Of a stretch of DNA of 64,000 nt, positions 50,981 to 60,295 are shown one piece after another (position 1 is the stretch's first letter; each line of letters begins with the position of its first letter). A program made the translations under genes and the position numbers. Source of the DNA: Halobellus rufus (GTDB lineage Archaea; Halobacteriota; Halobacteria; Halobacteriales; Haloferacaceae); assembly GCF_000739575.1 (NCBI RefSeq), contig NZ_BBJO01000002.1:1-64000 (forward strand), given 5' to 3'. Below the pieces are notes generated by a model. It did no database searches. It was given only the letters and a program-made list of their open reading frames with translations, and was not told the DNA's origin.

Positions 50981-51679
50981 ATGCTTTCAGATGCCCTCTC
51001 GTACCCGCTCGACGGTGATAGCTGGATCCGAACGGTCCTGATCGGCGGCTTGCTGAGCCTCCTGACGGTGTTCGTGGTCCCGATATTCTTCCTCCAAGGC
51101 TACTACGTTCGCGTGCTTCGCGGCGTGACCAACGACGACCCCAACCCCCCGGAGTTCAGAGACTGGGGTGACCTCCTCGTCGACGGACTGAAACTGTTCG
51201 CGGTGAACCTCGTCGTCGGACTCGTCGCCTTCCTCGCGCTGGGCGTCGTCGCGGTGATCTTCGGGGCCGGATCGCTCCTGTCCGCCGGGGGTGCCGGCGG
51301 CGATCCGGGTGCCGCCGCCGGCGGCGCCTTCGCGGCGTTCGGCGTCGTTGGGTTCCTGCTGTTCATCGCGTTCGCGCTCGTTCTCGGCTACGTCGCACCG
51401 GGGATGTTCGCGAACTTCGCCCGCGAGGACTCCATCGCCGCGGCGTTCGACGTCTCGACGATCGTCGCGGGCGTGACGACGATCGAATACCTCACCGCGT
51501 GGGTGCTCGCCGTCGTCGTCGGCCTCGTGCTCGGAACGATTGCGAGCCTCCTCAGCGTCGTCATCGTCGGGGTCTTCGTCCTGTTCTACGTGCAGGTGGT
51601 GACGTACTACCTGTTCGGACGCGGCTTCGCGGACGGACTCGATGAGAAGCGCGGCGGGTCGGCGGCGACGACGTACTAG
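50981..51679 (+). CDS. DUF4013 membrane protein (copy 2)
   Basis: A 232-residue paralogue of the preceding gene, with the same layout: YPLDGDSWIRTVLIGGLLSLL, FFLQGYYVRVLRGVTNDD, PPEFRDWGDLLVDGLKLF and YVAPGMFANFAREDSIAAAFD. The family-wide motif set is kept, and the second exterior loop has a Gly/Ala run (about 105-118) that copy 1 lacks. It begins 80 bases after copy 1, so both may be cotranscribed. No function is known. Confidence 0.82.
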   Translation: MLSDALSYPLDGDSWIRTVLIGGLLSLLTVFVVPIFFLQGYYVRVLRGVTNDDPNPPEFRDWGDLLVDGLKLFAVNLVVGLVAFLALGVVAVIFGAGSLLSAGGAGGDPGAAAGGAFAAFGVVGFLLFIAFALVLGYVAPGMFANFAREDSIAAAFDVSTIVAGVTTIEYLTAWVLAVVVGLVLGTIASLLSVVIVGVFVLFYVQVVTYYLFGRGFADGLDEKRGGSAATTY

Positions 51680-51806
51680 CCGGCTCCCGCTCCGCTGTTA
51701 TTCGGATTCGTTCGGCCTCGATCGCTCGTGAAACAGTCGGTGGGCGGCTCCGCGAACTTTGCCGATCCGCCTCCGTGAAAAATCGGATTCTCTCTCGGCC
51801 GGTAGC

Positions 51807-52055
51807 TCACTCTCCCTGTTGGACCTCGAAGATCTCATCCGCGACGAGGCCGTGGGCTTCGCGATGTACCTTCTCTCCCGCTTCTTTGCTGGGGCCCTCG
51901 AACAGGCAGAAGACGGCATCTTGGTCCTCGTCGACCCAGTAATTCAGGTATTTCACGCCGTGTTTCTCTTGCGTTTCGAGGTCCTTTTTATGAGCTTCTG
52001 CAACGTCCTCGGCACTACCGTCGACGTTCCTGTGCACGTCCATGTATAGGGGCAT
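51807..52055 (-). CDS. DUF4242 (ferredoxin-like, nickel-binding type) protein
   Basis: A small 82-residue soluble protein with the DUF4242 text: MPLYMDVHRNVDGSAEDVA, HKKDLETQEKHGVKYLNYWV, AVFCLFEGPSKEAGEKVHRE and AHGLVADEIFEVQ. The fold is ferredoxin-like; one bacterial member binds nickel through His residues, and several His occur here (H8, H22, H32, H63, H67). Its role in haloarchaea is unknown. The upstream 195 bases up to pelA are A/T-rich and probably hold both divergent promoters. Confidence 0.8.
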   Translation of the reverse strand: MPLYMDVHRNVDGSAEDVAEAHKKDLETQEKHGVKYLNYWVDEDQDAVFCLFEGPSKEAGEKVHREAHGLVADEIFEVQQGE

Positions 52056-52250
52056 AGTCGTATTCTGATAGGACGTCTCAGAGCTTAAACACCTTAGAAT
52101 AATTATGTTATTTTACGACACGGAATGTGTTGTTTAGTTGGAACTACGTAGGCCGTGATTGATGCCGTTACACTCCCCCGAATATCCCCGCCGACCGTGG
52201 AAACGAGTAGGATAGCAGGACCTTTCTCCCTGCCCCGTCGACCCCCACGT

Positions 52251-53318
52251 ATGCGAATTTCGAGCCGCGGCCGCGGCGAGGAGGGTCGCGAGCGGATGAC
52301 GCTCGTCCCCGAGAACGTCGACGACCTCTGGCACCTCTCGCACGTCCTCGAGTCCGGCGACCGCGTCTCCGGCGACACCACCCGCCGGATCCAGCGCGAC
52401 GACGACAAGATGCGAGACACCGGCGGTCAGCGCGAACACCTCTTCGTCACGATCGCCGTCGAGGACGTGGAGTTCGCGCGGTTCGCGAACCGCCTGCGCG
52501 TCGGCGGCGAGATCATCGACTGCTCCCGGGAGGATCAGTTGGGGCACCACCACACGCTGAACGTCGAGGAACACGACGAGATCACCATCGAGAAGCACTT
52601 CAAGCCCGACCAGGTCGAGCGCATCGAGGCCGCCGAGGAGGCCGCCGAGAACGCCGACGTCGCCATCGCGACCGTCGAGGAGGGCGAAGCGCACATCCAC
52701 ACGGTCGCGCAGTACGGCACCGAGGAGCGCTTCTCCTTCACCGCGCCGACGGGGAAAGGCGAGTACGCGCGGCCGCGCTCGGAGCTGTTCGCCGAGTTGG
52801 GGAAGGCGCTCGCCCGGATGGACGTCGACGCGATCATCCTCGCGGGCCCGGGCTTCACCAAGCAGGACGCCCGCGACTACATCGCCGAGAACCACGCCGA
52901 AGTCGCCGACCTCATCACCGTCGTCGACACCGCCGGCGTCGGCGACCGCGGCGTCCACGAGGTGCTGAAGCGCGGCGCGGTCGACGAGGTACAGACCCAG
53001 ACGCGGATCTCGAAGGAGGCCGAACTGCTCGACGACCTGATGGAGGGCATCGCGACCGGCGAGAAGGTGGCCTACGGGATCGAGGAAGTCGCCGAGGCCG
53101 CCGACTTCGGCGCGGTCGAGACGCTGCTCGTCGTCGACGACCGGTTGCGACAGGAGCGGCAGGGCGACGGCGACTGGGACGTCGACGTCAACGAGGTCAT
53201 CCAGACCGTCGAGCGACAGGGCGGCGAGGTGACGGTGTTCTCCGGGGAGTTCGACCCGGGCCAGCAGTTGCGGAACCTCGGCGGCATCGCGGCGCTGCTG
53301 CGCTACCGGTTGCAGTGA
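52251..53318 (+). CDS. pelA: Pelota (aPelota), mRNA surveillance and ribosome rescue
   Basis: A 355-residue eRF1-related protein that enters the A site of stalled ribosomes and, with ABCE1, splits them. It has the Sm-like N-terminal domain ([20 protein letters not shown], then [20 protein letters not shown]), the central domain (about 130-260) with [19 protein letters not shown], which lacks the GGQ motif of release factors as expected for pelota, and the C-terminal domain with [16 protein letters not shown] and [11 protein letters not shown]. The length matches the archaeal family. The start at 52251 follows family length; in-frame upstream text is not conserved. Confidence 0.94.
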   Translation: MRISSRGRGEEGRERMTLVPENVDDLWHLSHVLESGDRVSGDTTRRIQRDDDKMRDTGGQREHLFVTIAVEDVEFARFANRLRVGGEIIDCSREDQLGHHHTLNVEEHDEITIEKHFKPDQVERIEAAEEAAENADVAIATVEEGEAHIHTVAQYGTEERFSFTAPTGKGEYARPRSELFAELGKALARMDVDAIILAGPGFTKQDARDYIAENHAEVADLITVVDTAGVGDRGVHEVLKRGAVDEVQTQTRISKEAELLDDLMEGIATGEKVAYGIEEVAEAADFGAVETLLVVDDRLRQERQGDGDWDVDVNEVIQTVERQGGEVTVFSGEFDPGQQLRNLGGIAALLRYRLQ

Positions 53319-53354
53319 CGACGGCGGTGCGATTTCTCCGCCGACGCAGGTCGT

Positions 53355-54446
53355 TCAGCGGAACGTGCCGAGGTTGAGCAAAAACAGCGCGTACAGAAGC
53401 AGCAGCGTCAGCCCCTCCGAGCGAGTGATCTCTCGGTCCTGCGTGACGAAAAAGTAGAGGACCGTCACGATCACCATCACGGGGAGGCCGTACGATCGGA
53501 TGCTCGCCGGGACGACGAGGTCGCCCGCGAGACTCGAGACGCCGGTCACGAGAAAACTGTTGAACAGGTTCGAGCCCAACACGTTCCCCACTGCCAGCTC
53601 GGGGACTCCCCGCCGAACGGCGATCACGCTCACGAAGACCTCCGGAAGCGACGTCCCGATTGCGACTGCCGTTATCGCGATCAGTTCGGTCCCGACGCCG
53701 AGTATCGCCGCGAGGTCGACGATGGAGCGAACGAGCACGTACGCCGCACCGAAGAGCGCACCCAGACTCGAAACTAGGCGAACGAAGGTCCAGCCGCTTA
53801 CCTCCGGTGCCGCCGCCGCAGAATCCCGCTCGCCGTCGACCGCGCTCTGCTCTGGATCGGCCGCGGTTCCGCTCTCGTCGACTCGGTCACTCGCGTCACT
53901 CGTCCCGGGCGACCCCGTCCCAGTCGGGAGCGTCCCGTCGATGATGCCGTCGCCCCCGACGAACTCCTCGACGAGCAGTCCGACGTAGCGGTCCTTCTCG
54001 GCGATCGTGAACTGGATGTACACCGCGAGGGCCGCCAGCGCGAGGACGCCCTCGTACCACACGAGCGGCGAGTCCCACGTCGCCACGAGGAGGAACACCG
54101 CCGAGCCGACGAGCAGCGGGAGATCGACTTCCACGAGTTCGCGGATGATGCGGACGTCGCCGGCGACGGCGGCGGCGATCCCGAGGACGAGCAGCATGTT
54201 CGCCACGTTCGAGCCGACGACGCTCCCGAGAACGATCTCCGGGGCACCCTGGAGGACCGCCAGAACCGACGAGACGAGTTCGGGCAGCGAGGTCCCGCCC
54301 GCGACGATCGTGACGCCGATCACGAACGGGGGGACGCCGAACGCCAGTCCGACGTCCTCGGCGGCGGACGTGAACACGTCGGAGGCCGCTAAGAGCACGA
54401 GGAGGCTTCCGACGAACAGGACCGCCACGAGGGCGAGCGCGACCAT
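53355..54446 (-). CDS. Ca2+/Na+ exchanger, CaCA family
   Basis: A 363-residue cation exchanger with two inverted repeats of about five helices each. The alpha repeats, VAGGTSLPELVSSVLAVLQG with GSVVGSNVANMLLVLG, and AIGTSLPEVFVSVIAVRRG with GNVLGSNLFNSFLVTG, carry the ion-binding Glu and Asn residues. The cytosolic loop between repeats (about 165-215) is long, disordered and very acidic (Asp, Glu, Ser, Thr). It moves Ca2+ or another divalent ion against Na+ or H+. The start lies 10 bases after the stop of the upstream ornithine-cyclodeaminase-like gene, so both are one transcript. Confidence 0.9.
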   Translation of the reverse strand: MVALALVAVLFVGSLLVLLAASDVFTSAAEDVGLAFGVPPFVIGVTIVAGGTSLPELVSSVLAVLQGAPEIVLGSVVGSNVANMLLVLGIAAAVAGDVRIIRELVEVDLPLLVGSAVFLLVATWDSPLVWYEGVLALAALAVYIQFTIAEKDRYVGLLVEEFVGGDGIIDGTLPTGTGSPGTSDASDRVDESGTAADPEQSAVDGERDSAAAAPEVSGWTFVRLVSSLGALFGAAYVLVRSIVDLAAILGVGTELIAITAVAIGTSLPEVFVSVIAVRRGVPELAVGNVLGSNLFNSFLVTGVSSLAGDLVVPASIRSYGLPVMVIVTVLYFFVTQDREITRSEGLTLLLLYALFLLNLGTFR

Positions 54447-54456
54447 CTGGGGTGGG

Positions 54457-55455
54457 TTACTCCCCCGTCAACGCCTCGCTACCGGGCGAGAAGTCGATCG
54501 TCTGTCCCAGCCCCCCCTGGCGCGCCTTCTCGTAGAGCAGGGTCGCCCCGGCGACCGTCTCGATGCCGGTGCCGCCGCTGTCGAAGAGCGTGATCTCGTC
54601 GTCGGACTGCCGTCCGGGGACGTTGCCGGCAACGACGTCGCCCAGTTCGCCGTGGACGTGGTCCTCGTCGACGACGCCCTCCTCCAGCGCGTGCAGGAAG
54701 GACCCGGCGTCCTGAAAGGCCCGCTCTCGCAGGTCGGGGACGTACGTCGCCCGCTCGATCGTCCGGGCGTCGAGTTCCCGCTTCTCGGGGTCGTACTGCC
54801 CCATCGCGGTCACGTGCGTCCCCGGTTCGAGCGCGTCGCCGTCGAACACGGGCTCGCTGGCGCTCGTCGCGGTCACGACGACGTCGGCGTCCTCGATGGC
54901 CGCGGCGGCGGAGGCGACGGCGGCCACGCTGGCGTCGAGTCGGCGGTCCATCTCACCCGCGAACGACTCGCGGTGCTCCTTCGTCGGCGAGAACACCCAC
55001 ACCGTCTCCAGGTCTCGCACCGTCGCCAGCGCGCGCAGTTGTCCCCTCGCCTGCGGCCCGCTGCCGATGATCGCCGCGGACGTGGCGTCCTCCCTCGCGA
55101 GCTCGTCGGCCGCGACCGCGCCCGCCGCGCCCGTCTTGAACGGGTTCATACTCGCGCCGTCGACGAGCGCGAGCGGTTCGCCCGACTCGGCGTCGAAGAG
55201 GGGAGTCATAAACCACGCGTCTTTCGCGCCGAACCCGGCGGAGTACATATAGCCGCCCATCGTGCCCGTTTCGGGCAGTAGGGCCGCGTAGGTCGTAAAG
55301 AAACCCGGCGGATCGGCGTTCGTGAGCTTCGTCCGCGGTTCGGCGGGCGCGCCGTTGCCGCGCTCTCGATACGCGTCGCGGACGGCGTCGACGAACTCCG
55401 AGGGCGTCGCGAGGCCGTCGACGTCGTCGCTCGTGAGGAACAGCGTCTCGGTCAT
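54457..55455 (-). CDS. Ornithine cyclodeaminase / alanine dehydrogenase / mu-crystallin family
   Basis: A 332-residue NAD(P)-dependent enzyme. The N-terminal half has GAPAEPRTKLTNADPPGFFTT and GYMYSAGFGAKDAWFMTPLF with the substrate-binding Arg and Lys residues of the family; the Rossmann part has AAIIGSGPQARGQLRALATV and VVTATSASEPVFDGDALEPG; the conserved Asp in the EEGVVDEDHVHGELGDVVAG stretch is also seen. Haloarchaeal members are annotated as ornithine cyclodeaminase or alanine dehydrogenase, and the true substrate is uncertain. It is the first gene of a two-gene unit with the Ca2+ exchanger, with no obvious functional link. Confidence 0.88.
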   Translation of the reverse strand: MTETLFLTSDDVDGLATPSEFVDAVRDAYRERGNGAPAEPRTKLTNADPPGFFTTYAALLPETGTMGGYMYSAGFGAKDAWFMTPLFDAESGEPLALVDGASMNPFKTGAAGAVAADELAREDATSAAIIGSGPQARGQLRALATVRDLETVWVFSPTKEHRESFAGEMDRRLDASVAAVASAAAAIEDADVVVTATSASEPVFDGDALEPGTHVTAMGQYDPEKRELDARTIERATYVPDLRERAFQDAGSFLHALEEGVVDEDHVHGELGDVVAGNVPGRQSDDEITLFDSGGTGIETVAGATLLYEKARQGGLGQTIDFSPGSEALTGE

Positions 55456-55565
55456 ACGAGCGGCTTCGACGGCCAGTAGTAAGAACGTGCGGGGCTCGCC
55501 TCGACGGCGTCCGTGTGAACCGGTCGACGAACGAAAAGAAACCCGAATGCAGCGCCGAAGCGGGC

Positions 55566-55796
55566 CTAGTCGGCGTTCTGCAGCGTGATAGAGCTACCCG
55601 TGTCCACCGCTTCGGACGTGGAGGTGGCGTTCACCGGCGCGCGCACGAACAGGGCGTGGCCGACGATGACCGCGGCGACGGCGGCTGCGATGGGGACGGC
55701 CTGCGTGAGCGAGAGGCTCGTCTGTACGAGGCCACCGGTGAGACCGAAGAGCGTCAGTGGAATCAGGCCGAGAACGTAGTCGTAGTACCCTGTCAT
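55566..55796 (-). CDS. Small haloarchaeal membrane protein, 76 aa
   Basis: Two hydrophobic helices (YVLGLIPLTLFGLTGGLVQ and VPIAAAVAAVIVGHALFV) followed by a short polar tail ending in ITLQNAD. I do not know the family, but similar two-helix proteins are common in haloarchaea. Base composition and spacing suit a real gene. It lies between the ornithine-cyclodeaminase-like gene and a divergent MFS gene. The upstream stretch (55797-55890) is A/T-rich and probably holds its promoter. Confidence 0.7.
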   Translation of the reverse strand: MTGYYDYVLGLIPLTLFGLTGGLVQTSLSLTQAVPIAAAVAAVIVGHALFVRAPVNATSTSEAVDTGSSITLQNAD

Positions 55797-56011
55797 AATA
55801 TACTACATACTACGGGAGTAGCCCATATAATTGTTTTCCATCGATGACTGATATATGTGGTGTTAGTGTGGCAGACGATTCTCATAACTTATGAGCGAAA
55901 GTGCGTGCGTGAGTCGCTCTCGCACGGAAAATGAGCAAAAGACCGTGTGGAATGTGCCGCAAGTCCGACCGACACCAAAGTGTTGAACTGCTCGCTCGCG
56001 GAAATTCGAAC

Positions 56012-57379
56012 GTGAACTCGAACGATCGGTCGATCGTCGCCCTGGTGTCGTTGGCTCACGGGATGGTCCACACCTACGAGCTGTCGATCCCGATCTTCGT
56101 CTCGATCTGGTTGACCGAGTTCGACGTGTTGTCGCTCGGTTTCACCGAGGTCCCCGTCACGCAGGCCACGCTGGGACTGATCGTGACGGTCGGATACGGG
56201 GTGTTCGGCGTCGGCGCGCTCCCGGGCGGCGTCCTCGTCGACCGCGTCGGATCTGCCCGACTCATCACGCTCTGTCTGTTCGGAATGGCCGGTTCGTTCC
56301 TCCTGCTCGGCCTCTCGCCGAACCTGCTCGTCGTCGCCGTCGCGCTGCTCCTCTGGGGAGTCGCCGCGAGCGTCTACCACCCGGCCGGACTCACGCTGCT
56401 CTCGAAGGGCGTCACCGCGCGCGGGACCGGCTTCGCGTACCACGGTATCGCGGGGAACGTCGGCACCGGTCTCGGTCCGCTCGCGACCGCAGTCCTCCTG
56501 CTCTTCCTCGATTGGACGGTCGTCGCGACCCTGCTGGCGGTCCCCGCGCTCGTAGCCGGCGCATATGCGACGCGCGCTCGGTTCGATGAAACCGCCGCAG
56601 TCGACGCAGCAGTCGCTCGAAACGGCGGCGAAAGCGACGACGGCCCTGGCGGCGACGACGGCGACAGCGGAAGCGACCGCGGGTCGACCGACGTCCGCTC
56701 GCTGGCGGAGTTCCTCACCGAGTCCCGACGGCTGTTCCTCGGCGGCTTCGCGCTCGTCTTCGTCGTCGTGATGGCCTCGGGGCTGTACTACCGCGGCGTG
56801 CTCACGTTCCTGCCGAACCTCCTCGAGTCGCTGCCCGGTTTCGAGCCGATCCCGCTGACGTCGGTACTGCCCGCCGCCGTGACCGACGCGCTCGGCGTCG
56901 AGGCGGGGTCCGCCCGGGCGATCAACCCCGAGCGGTACTTCTACTCCGGACTGTTGATGATCGGCGTTCTCGGTCAGTACGTCGGGGGGAAGCTCACCGA
57001 CCGGATCCCGGTCGAGGCCGGCCTCGTCGGCGGTTTCGGGCTCTTGGCGGTGCTCGCTGTCGTCTTCCTCCCCGCCGCGAACGCCGGTCTGACGCCGCTT
57101 CTCGTCGTCGGGGCGGTGCTCGGCTGTGCGCTCTTCTTGGTCCAGCCGCTGTATCAGGCGACCGTCGCGGAGTACTCCCCGCCGGGGACGCGCGGGCTCT
57201 CGTACGGCTTCACGTACCTCGGCGTCTTCGGCGTCGGCGCGCTCGGCGGGGCGATCGCCGGCGGACTCCTGACGTACGCGTCGCCGGCCGCGCTGTTCGC
57301 GACGCTGGCGGGGTTCGGTGCCGTCGGATCGGCTGTCGGACTCTATCTGCTCCGTGGGCGTCGCAGCCGGGAAAGTTGA
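56012..57379 (+). CDS. MFS transporter
   Basis: A membrane transporter of about 455 residues with twelve helices. TM1 is DRSIVALVSLAHGMVHTYEL; the MFS loop after TM2 is GALPGGVLVDRVGSARLITL; the second-half equivalent is YVGGKLTDRIPVEAGLVGGF; a charged cytosolic loop of about 50 residues (Gly, Asp, Ser-rich) joins the two halves. The substrate is not known; the text is closest to the fosmidomycin-resistance/FsR-like branch. GTG 56012 gives a start close to TM1; the in-frame ATG at 55931 would add 27 residues (MSKRPCGMC...) that are Cys- and Arg-rich and unlike the family. Confidence 0.82.
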   Translation: MNSNDRSIVALVSLAHGMVHTYELSIPIFVSIWLTEFDVLSLGFTEVPVTQATLGLIVTVGYGVFGVGALPGGVLVDRVGSARLITLCLFGMAGSFLLLGLSPNLLVVAVALLLWGVAASVYHPAGLTLLSKGVTARGTGFAYHGIAGNVGTGLGPLATAVLLLFLDWTVVATLLAVPALVAGAYATRARFDETAAVDAAVARNGGESDDGPGGDDGDSGSDRGSTDVRSLAEFLTESRRLFLGGFALVFVVVMASGLYYRGVLTFLPNLLESLPGFEPIPLTSVLPAAVTDALGVEAGSARAINPERYFYSGLLMIGVLGQYVGGKLTDRIPVEAGLVGGFGLLAVLAVVFLPAANAGLTPLLVVGAVLGCALFLVQPLYQATVAEYSPPGTRGLSYGFTYLGVFGVGALGGAIAGGLLTYASPAALFATLAGFGAVGSAVGLYLLRGRRSRES

Positions 57380-57389
57380 ATCCGTTCGC

Positions 57390-57812
57390 TCAGCCGAGAA
57401 CCTTGAAGAAGAGCCAGCGGCCGACGACCAGCGCGACGCCGCCGGTGACGAACATCACGACGCCGAAAGAGAGCTGGAAGCCGCCCGAGAACAGCGGCGA
57501 CGCCCGGAGCGCGAAGCCGACGATCGACCCCGGGACCCACGCGCGGACCGCCAGCGGAATCGCCGCTTTCGCGGATTCGGCAGCGCCGGCGGAGTACGCG
57601 CCGACGAGCGGTGCGGCGACCGCCCAGCCGACGAGGAACGGGACGAGCGTCAGGAGCCACCCGACCGGCGCGGTCGAGAGGTACTCGACGCCGTTGTGGT
57701 TGATCACGCCGACCGTGAGCACTGCCGAGAGCGCCAGCGCGTCGACGGCGACGAGCGGCGCGGCGCTGGCGTCGATGCGTCGCGCGAGGAACGACTCCTC
57801 CGAGGATGACAT
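57390..57812 (-). CDS. DUF3054 membrane protein
   Basis: A 140-residue membrane protein with four helices: LVAVDALALSAVLTVGVINH, WLLTLVPFLVGWAVAAPLVG, AIPLAVRAWVPGSIVGFALR and FGVVMFVTGGVALVVGRWLF. The DALAL start, the FLxGWxxxAPLxGAY stretch and the WxxGRxxF-like end match the DUF3054 family, which has no known function. Convergent with the MFS gene (10-base gap). Confidence 0.8.
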   Translation of the reverse strand: MSSSEESFLARRIDASAAPLVAVDALALSAVLTVGVINHNGVEYLSTAPVGWLLTLVPFLVGWAVAAPLVGAYSAGAAESAKAAIPLAVRAWVPGSIVGFALRASPLFSGGFQLSFGVVMFVTGGVALVVGRWLFFKVLG

Positions 57813-57865
57813 ACGCGGACATTCGGACGCACCCTAAAGGCTTTCTCGGATTCCGGCGGTGACCG

Positions 57866-58459
57866 TCACTCCGTGGGGACTCGCCCGACGACGACGTACT
57901 CGAACCCCTCGCGGACGATCCGCGACTCGAAGCCCGCGTCCGACAGCGCCGCGCAGAGTTCCGCGGGCGTCCAGAAGGTCGAGTCGAACCCGATCACCCG
58001 CTCGCCGGCGACGAGCGCGCGCCCGAGCGTCGTCCCCGGGTGGAACTCCTGAACGACGAGGACGCCGCCGGGTGCGACGACGCGCGCGGCCTCGCGGAGC
58101 CCCGCCTCCGGATCGGGAAGGTGATGCAGCGCGTCGACGACGACCGCCGCGTCGATCGCGTCGTCGGCGATCGGAAGCGCCCCGACGTCGCCCCTGACGA
58201 CCTCGTGACCGGCCTCGCGTGCGCGGGCGAGCATCCCCGCGGAGATGTCGACGACGACGGGGTCGAAGCCGACGCGCCGGAGACCGCGCGAGGCCCGACC
58301 GGTCCCCCCTGCGAGGTCGAGCACCCGCTCGATCGGCCGGTCCGCGAAGGCGAACCCGTCGCGGAGCGGCCGCACCCGCGCGGGCGGCATCGCGAGGTCG
58401 TACAGTCGCGCCAACCGATCGAAGAAGCGGACGTCGCCCGGGCCGAAGCGCGAGGTCAT
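57866..58459 (-). CDS. Class I SAM-dependent methyltransferase (UbiE-like)
   Basis: A 197-residue methyltransferase: motif I VLDLAGGTGRASRGLRRVG, acidic motif II FDPVVVDISAGMLARARE, motif III GDVGALPIADDAIDAAVVV, and DALHHLPDPEAGLREAARV. This is the methyltransferase-11 pattern seen in UbiE/MenG proteins, although the chain is shorter than UbiE. The substrate is unknown. It lies 53 bases upstream of the DUF3054 gene on the same strand and may be cotranscribed with it. Confidence 0.85.
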   Translation of the reverse strand: MTSRFGPGDVRFFDRLARLYDLAMPPARVRPLRDGFAFADRPIERVLDLAGGTGRASRGLRRVGFDPVVVDISAGMLARAREAGHEVVRGDVGALPIADDAIDAAVVVDALHHLPDPEAGLREAARVVAPGGVLVVQEFHPGTTLGRALVAGERVIGFDSTFWTPAELCAALSDAGFESRIVREGFEYVVVGRVPTE

Positions 58460-58535
58460 AGCGGTCGTACGGACCGGAACGGAAAGGGCCTACCGAATCG
58501 CTCGACTCTTTGGCCCCCGCGACGTATCGCGACCG

Positions 58536-59189
58536 ATGGAGTTTGTGGTTCTGGGCTGGCCGCCCGAGGGTCCGACGCTCCGGTTGGACTACCGGCGGTT
58601 CGCCTACGCGGGGAAGTTCGTGATGTCGAACACGGGCAAGGCGGTCGTCCGCGAACCCGAGACTGGCACGGAGGGAGGCGACGGCGATGCCGACGCCGAC
58701 CCCGACGATGACTACGCTGCCGACGTCGTCGCCGCGCTCGCGTTCAACGCCGACCGGACCGACGACGCGGTTCTCTGGTACCGATACGTCACTGTTCGCT
58801 CGGACGCCAAGGGTTCGGAACGCGGCCCGCGTCTGGCCGCGTTCGTCGCCCCGCGCGCCGCAGAAAGGGGATACGAGCGTCTCAGGATCGCCGTCAACAA
58901 CCCGTTCGCCTACGAGGCGATGTACAAGGCGGGGTTCGCCTGGACCGGCGAGGAGACCGGCGTCGCCGAACTGGTGCTGGAACGGCCCGCGAGTCGACCG
59001 GCGTCGACCGCGTCGACCGCGGCGTCCGAACCCGAGACGGCGGAGACCTATCGGACCGGCCTCGATCGCTACCGGGCGCGGGACCTCGGCGATCCCGAGG
59101 CGTCCTTCCTCCGCGAGCGCGTCGGCGCGGACCCGCCGGCTCTGTGCGCCGTCCCCGGTCCGCGAGGCGACGGTAACCCCGAGGATTAA
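58536..59189 (+). CDS. GNAT-like N-acetyltransferase family protein
   Basis: A 217-residue soluble protein. The first 130 residues read like a GNAT fold: MEFVVLGWPPEGPTLRLDYR, VVAALAFNADRTDDAVLWYR, GPRLAAFVAPRAAERGYERL and VNNPFAYEAMYKAGFAWTGE, with an acidic insert of Asp/Gly repeats (about 45-60). The C-terminal 70 residues are acidic and partly disordered. The family is conserved in haloarchaea but the substrate is unknown. The start at 58536 gives the family N terminus. The end of this gene overlaps the TATA element of fen1. Confidence 0.7.
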   Translation: MEFVVLGWPPEGPTLRLDYRRFAYAGKFVMSNTGKAVVREPETGTEGGDGDADADPDDDYAADVVAALAFNADRTDDAVLWYRYVTVRSDAKGSERGPRLAAFVAPRAAERGYERLRIAVNNPFAYEAMYKAGFAWTGEETGVAELVLERPASRPASTASTAASEPETAETYRTGLDRYRARDLGDPEASFLRERVGADPPALCAVPGPRGDGNPED

Positions 59190-59190
59190 A
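59185..59190 (+). promoter_or_regulatory. TATA element of fen1 inside the previous stop region
   Basis: attaaa, 27-32 bases before the ATG at 59217, overlapping the last codons of the acetyltransferase gene. It shows how compact the region is. Confidence 0.5.
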
Positions 59191-59216
59191 TCGTCCCGAA
59201 GCCGACGTCACGACAA

Positions 59217-60197
59217 ATGGGAAACGCAGATCTGCGGAGCCTCGCGGCGCTGTCCGAGATCTCCTTCGAGGAGCTCTCCGGGAGCGTCGTCGCCGTCGAC
59301 GCGCACAACTGGCTGTACCGCTATCTGACGACGACGGTCAAGTTCACGCGCGAGGAGGCGTACACGACGGATTCGGGCGAGGAAGTGGCGAACCTCATCG
59401 GCCTCGTGCAGGGGCTGCCGAAGTTCTTCGAGCACGACCTCGTCCCCGTGTTCGTCTTCGACGGCGGCGTCACGGACCTCAAAGACGACGAGGTGGCCGA
59501 GCGCCGCGCGGCCCGAGAGAAGGCCGAGGAGCTGAAAGCCGACGCCGAGGAGCGCGGCGACGCGGTCGCCGCTGCCCGCCTGGAGGCCCGGACGCAGCGC
59601 CTGACGGACGTGATCCACGAGACGACGCGCGACCTGCTCGAACTGCTCGACGTGCCGGTCGTCGAAGCTCCCGCTGAGGGCGAAGCGCAAGCGTCGCACA
59701 TGGCGCTCCGCGGCGACGTCGACTACGTCGGCAGCGAGGACTACGACACGCTGCTGTTCGGCGCTCCCTACACGCTCCGACAACTCACCTCGAAGGGGAA
59801 CCCCGAGTTGATGGATCTCGAAGCGACGCTCGCCGAGCACGACATCACCCGCGAACAGCTCGTCGACGTGGCGATCCTCTGCGGGACGGACTTCAACGAG
59901 GGGCTCTCCGGCGTCGGTCCGAAAACCGCGCTCTCGGCGGTCCGCGAGCACGGCGACCTCTGGGCGGTTCTCGACGCCCGCGAGGCCTACATCGAGAACG
60001 CCGACCGGGTGCGGGAGCTCTTCCTCGATCCGCCGGTGACGGACGACTACGAGTTCGATACCGACATCTCGCCGGACGTCGACGCCGCGCGAGCGTACGT
60101 CGTCGACGACTGGGGCGTCGCCGCCGACGAGGTCGACCGCGGCTTCGAGCGGATCGAATCCTCGCTCGTCCAGACGGGACTGGACGAGTGGACCTGA
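59217..60197 (+). CDS. fen1: Flap endonuclease 1
   Basis: Structure-specific nuclease that removes 5' flaps during Okazaki-fragment processing and base-excision repair, 326 residues. N domain: [20 protein letters not shown] with the first metal Asp, and [20 protein letters not shown] domain: [16 protein letters not shown] (the paired Glu), [18 protein letters not shown] (two Asp), [18 protein letters not shown] with the H2TH motif. The C-terminal QTGLDEWT is the PCNA-binding PIP box in its haloarchaeal form (a single aromatic). The start matches the family. It has its own TATA. Confidence 0.95.
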   Translation: MGNADLRSLAALSEISFEELSGSVVAVDAHNWLYRYLTTTVKFTREEAYTTDSGEEVANLIGLVQGLPKFFEHDLVPVFVFDGGVTDLKDDEVAERRAAREKAEELKADAEERGDAVAAARLEARTQRLTDVIHETTRDLLELLDVPVVEAPAEGEAQASHMALRGDVDYVGSEDYDTLLFGAPYTLRQLTSKGNPELMDLEATLAEHDITREQLVDVAILCGTDFNEGLSGVGPKTALSAVREHGDLWAVLDAREAYIENADRVRELFLDPPVTDDYEFDTDISPDVDAARAYVVDDWGVAADEVDRGFERIESSLVQTGLDEWT

Positions 60198-60295
60198 CGG
60201 TCTCGGACTGAGCGGACCGGGCCCGAGCGGAGTAGACGGCCGGATCTGACGGCGACGCGCGGTAGATTTTTGTCCCGTCGCGGTCCCCGTTCGGT

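Noticed and set aside
55931-56011. N-terminal extension of the MFS protein with Cys residues
   Set aside because: The 27 residues are not family-like and a GTG at 56012 gives a normal start before TM1.
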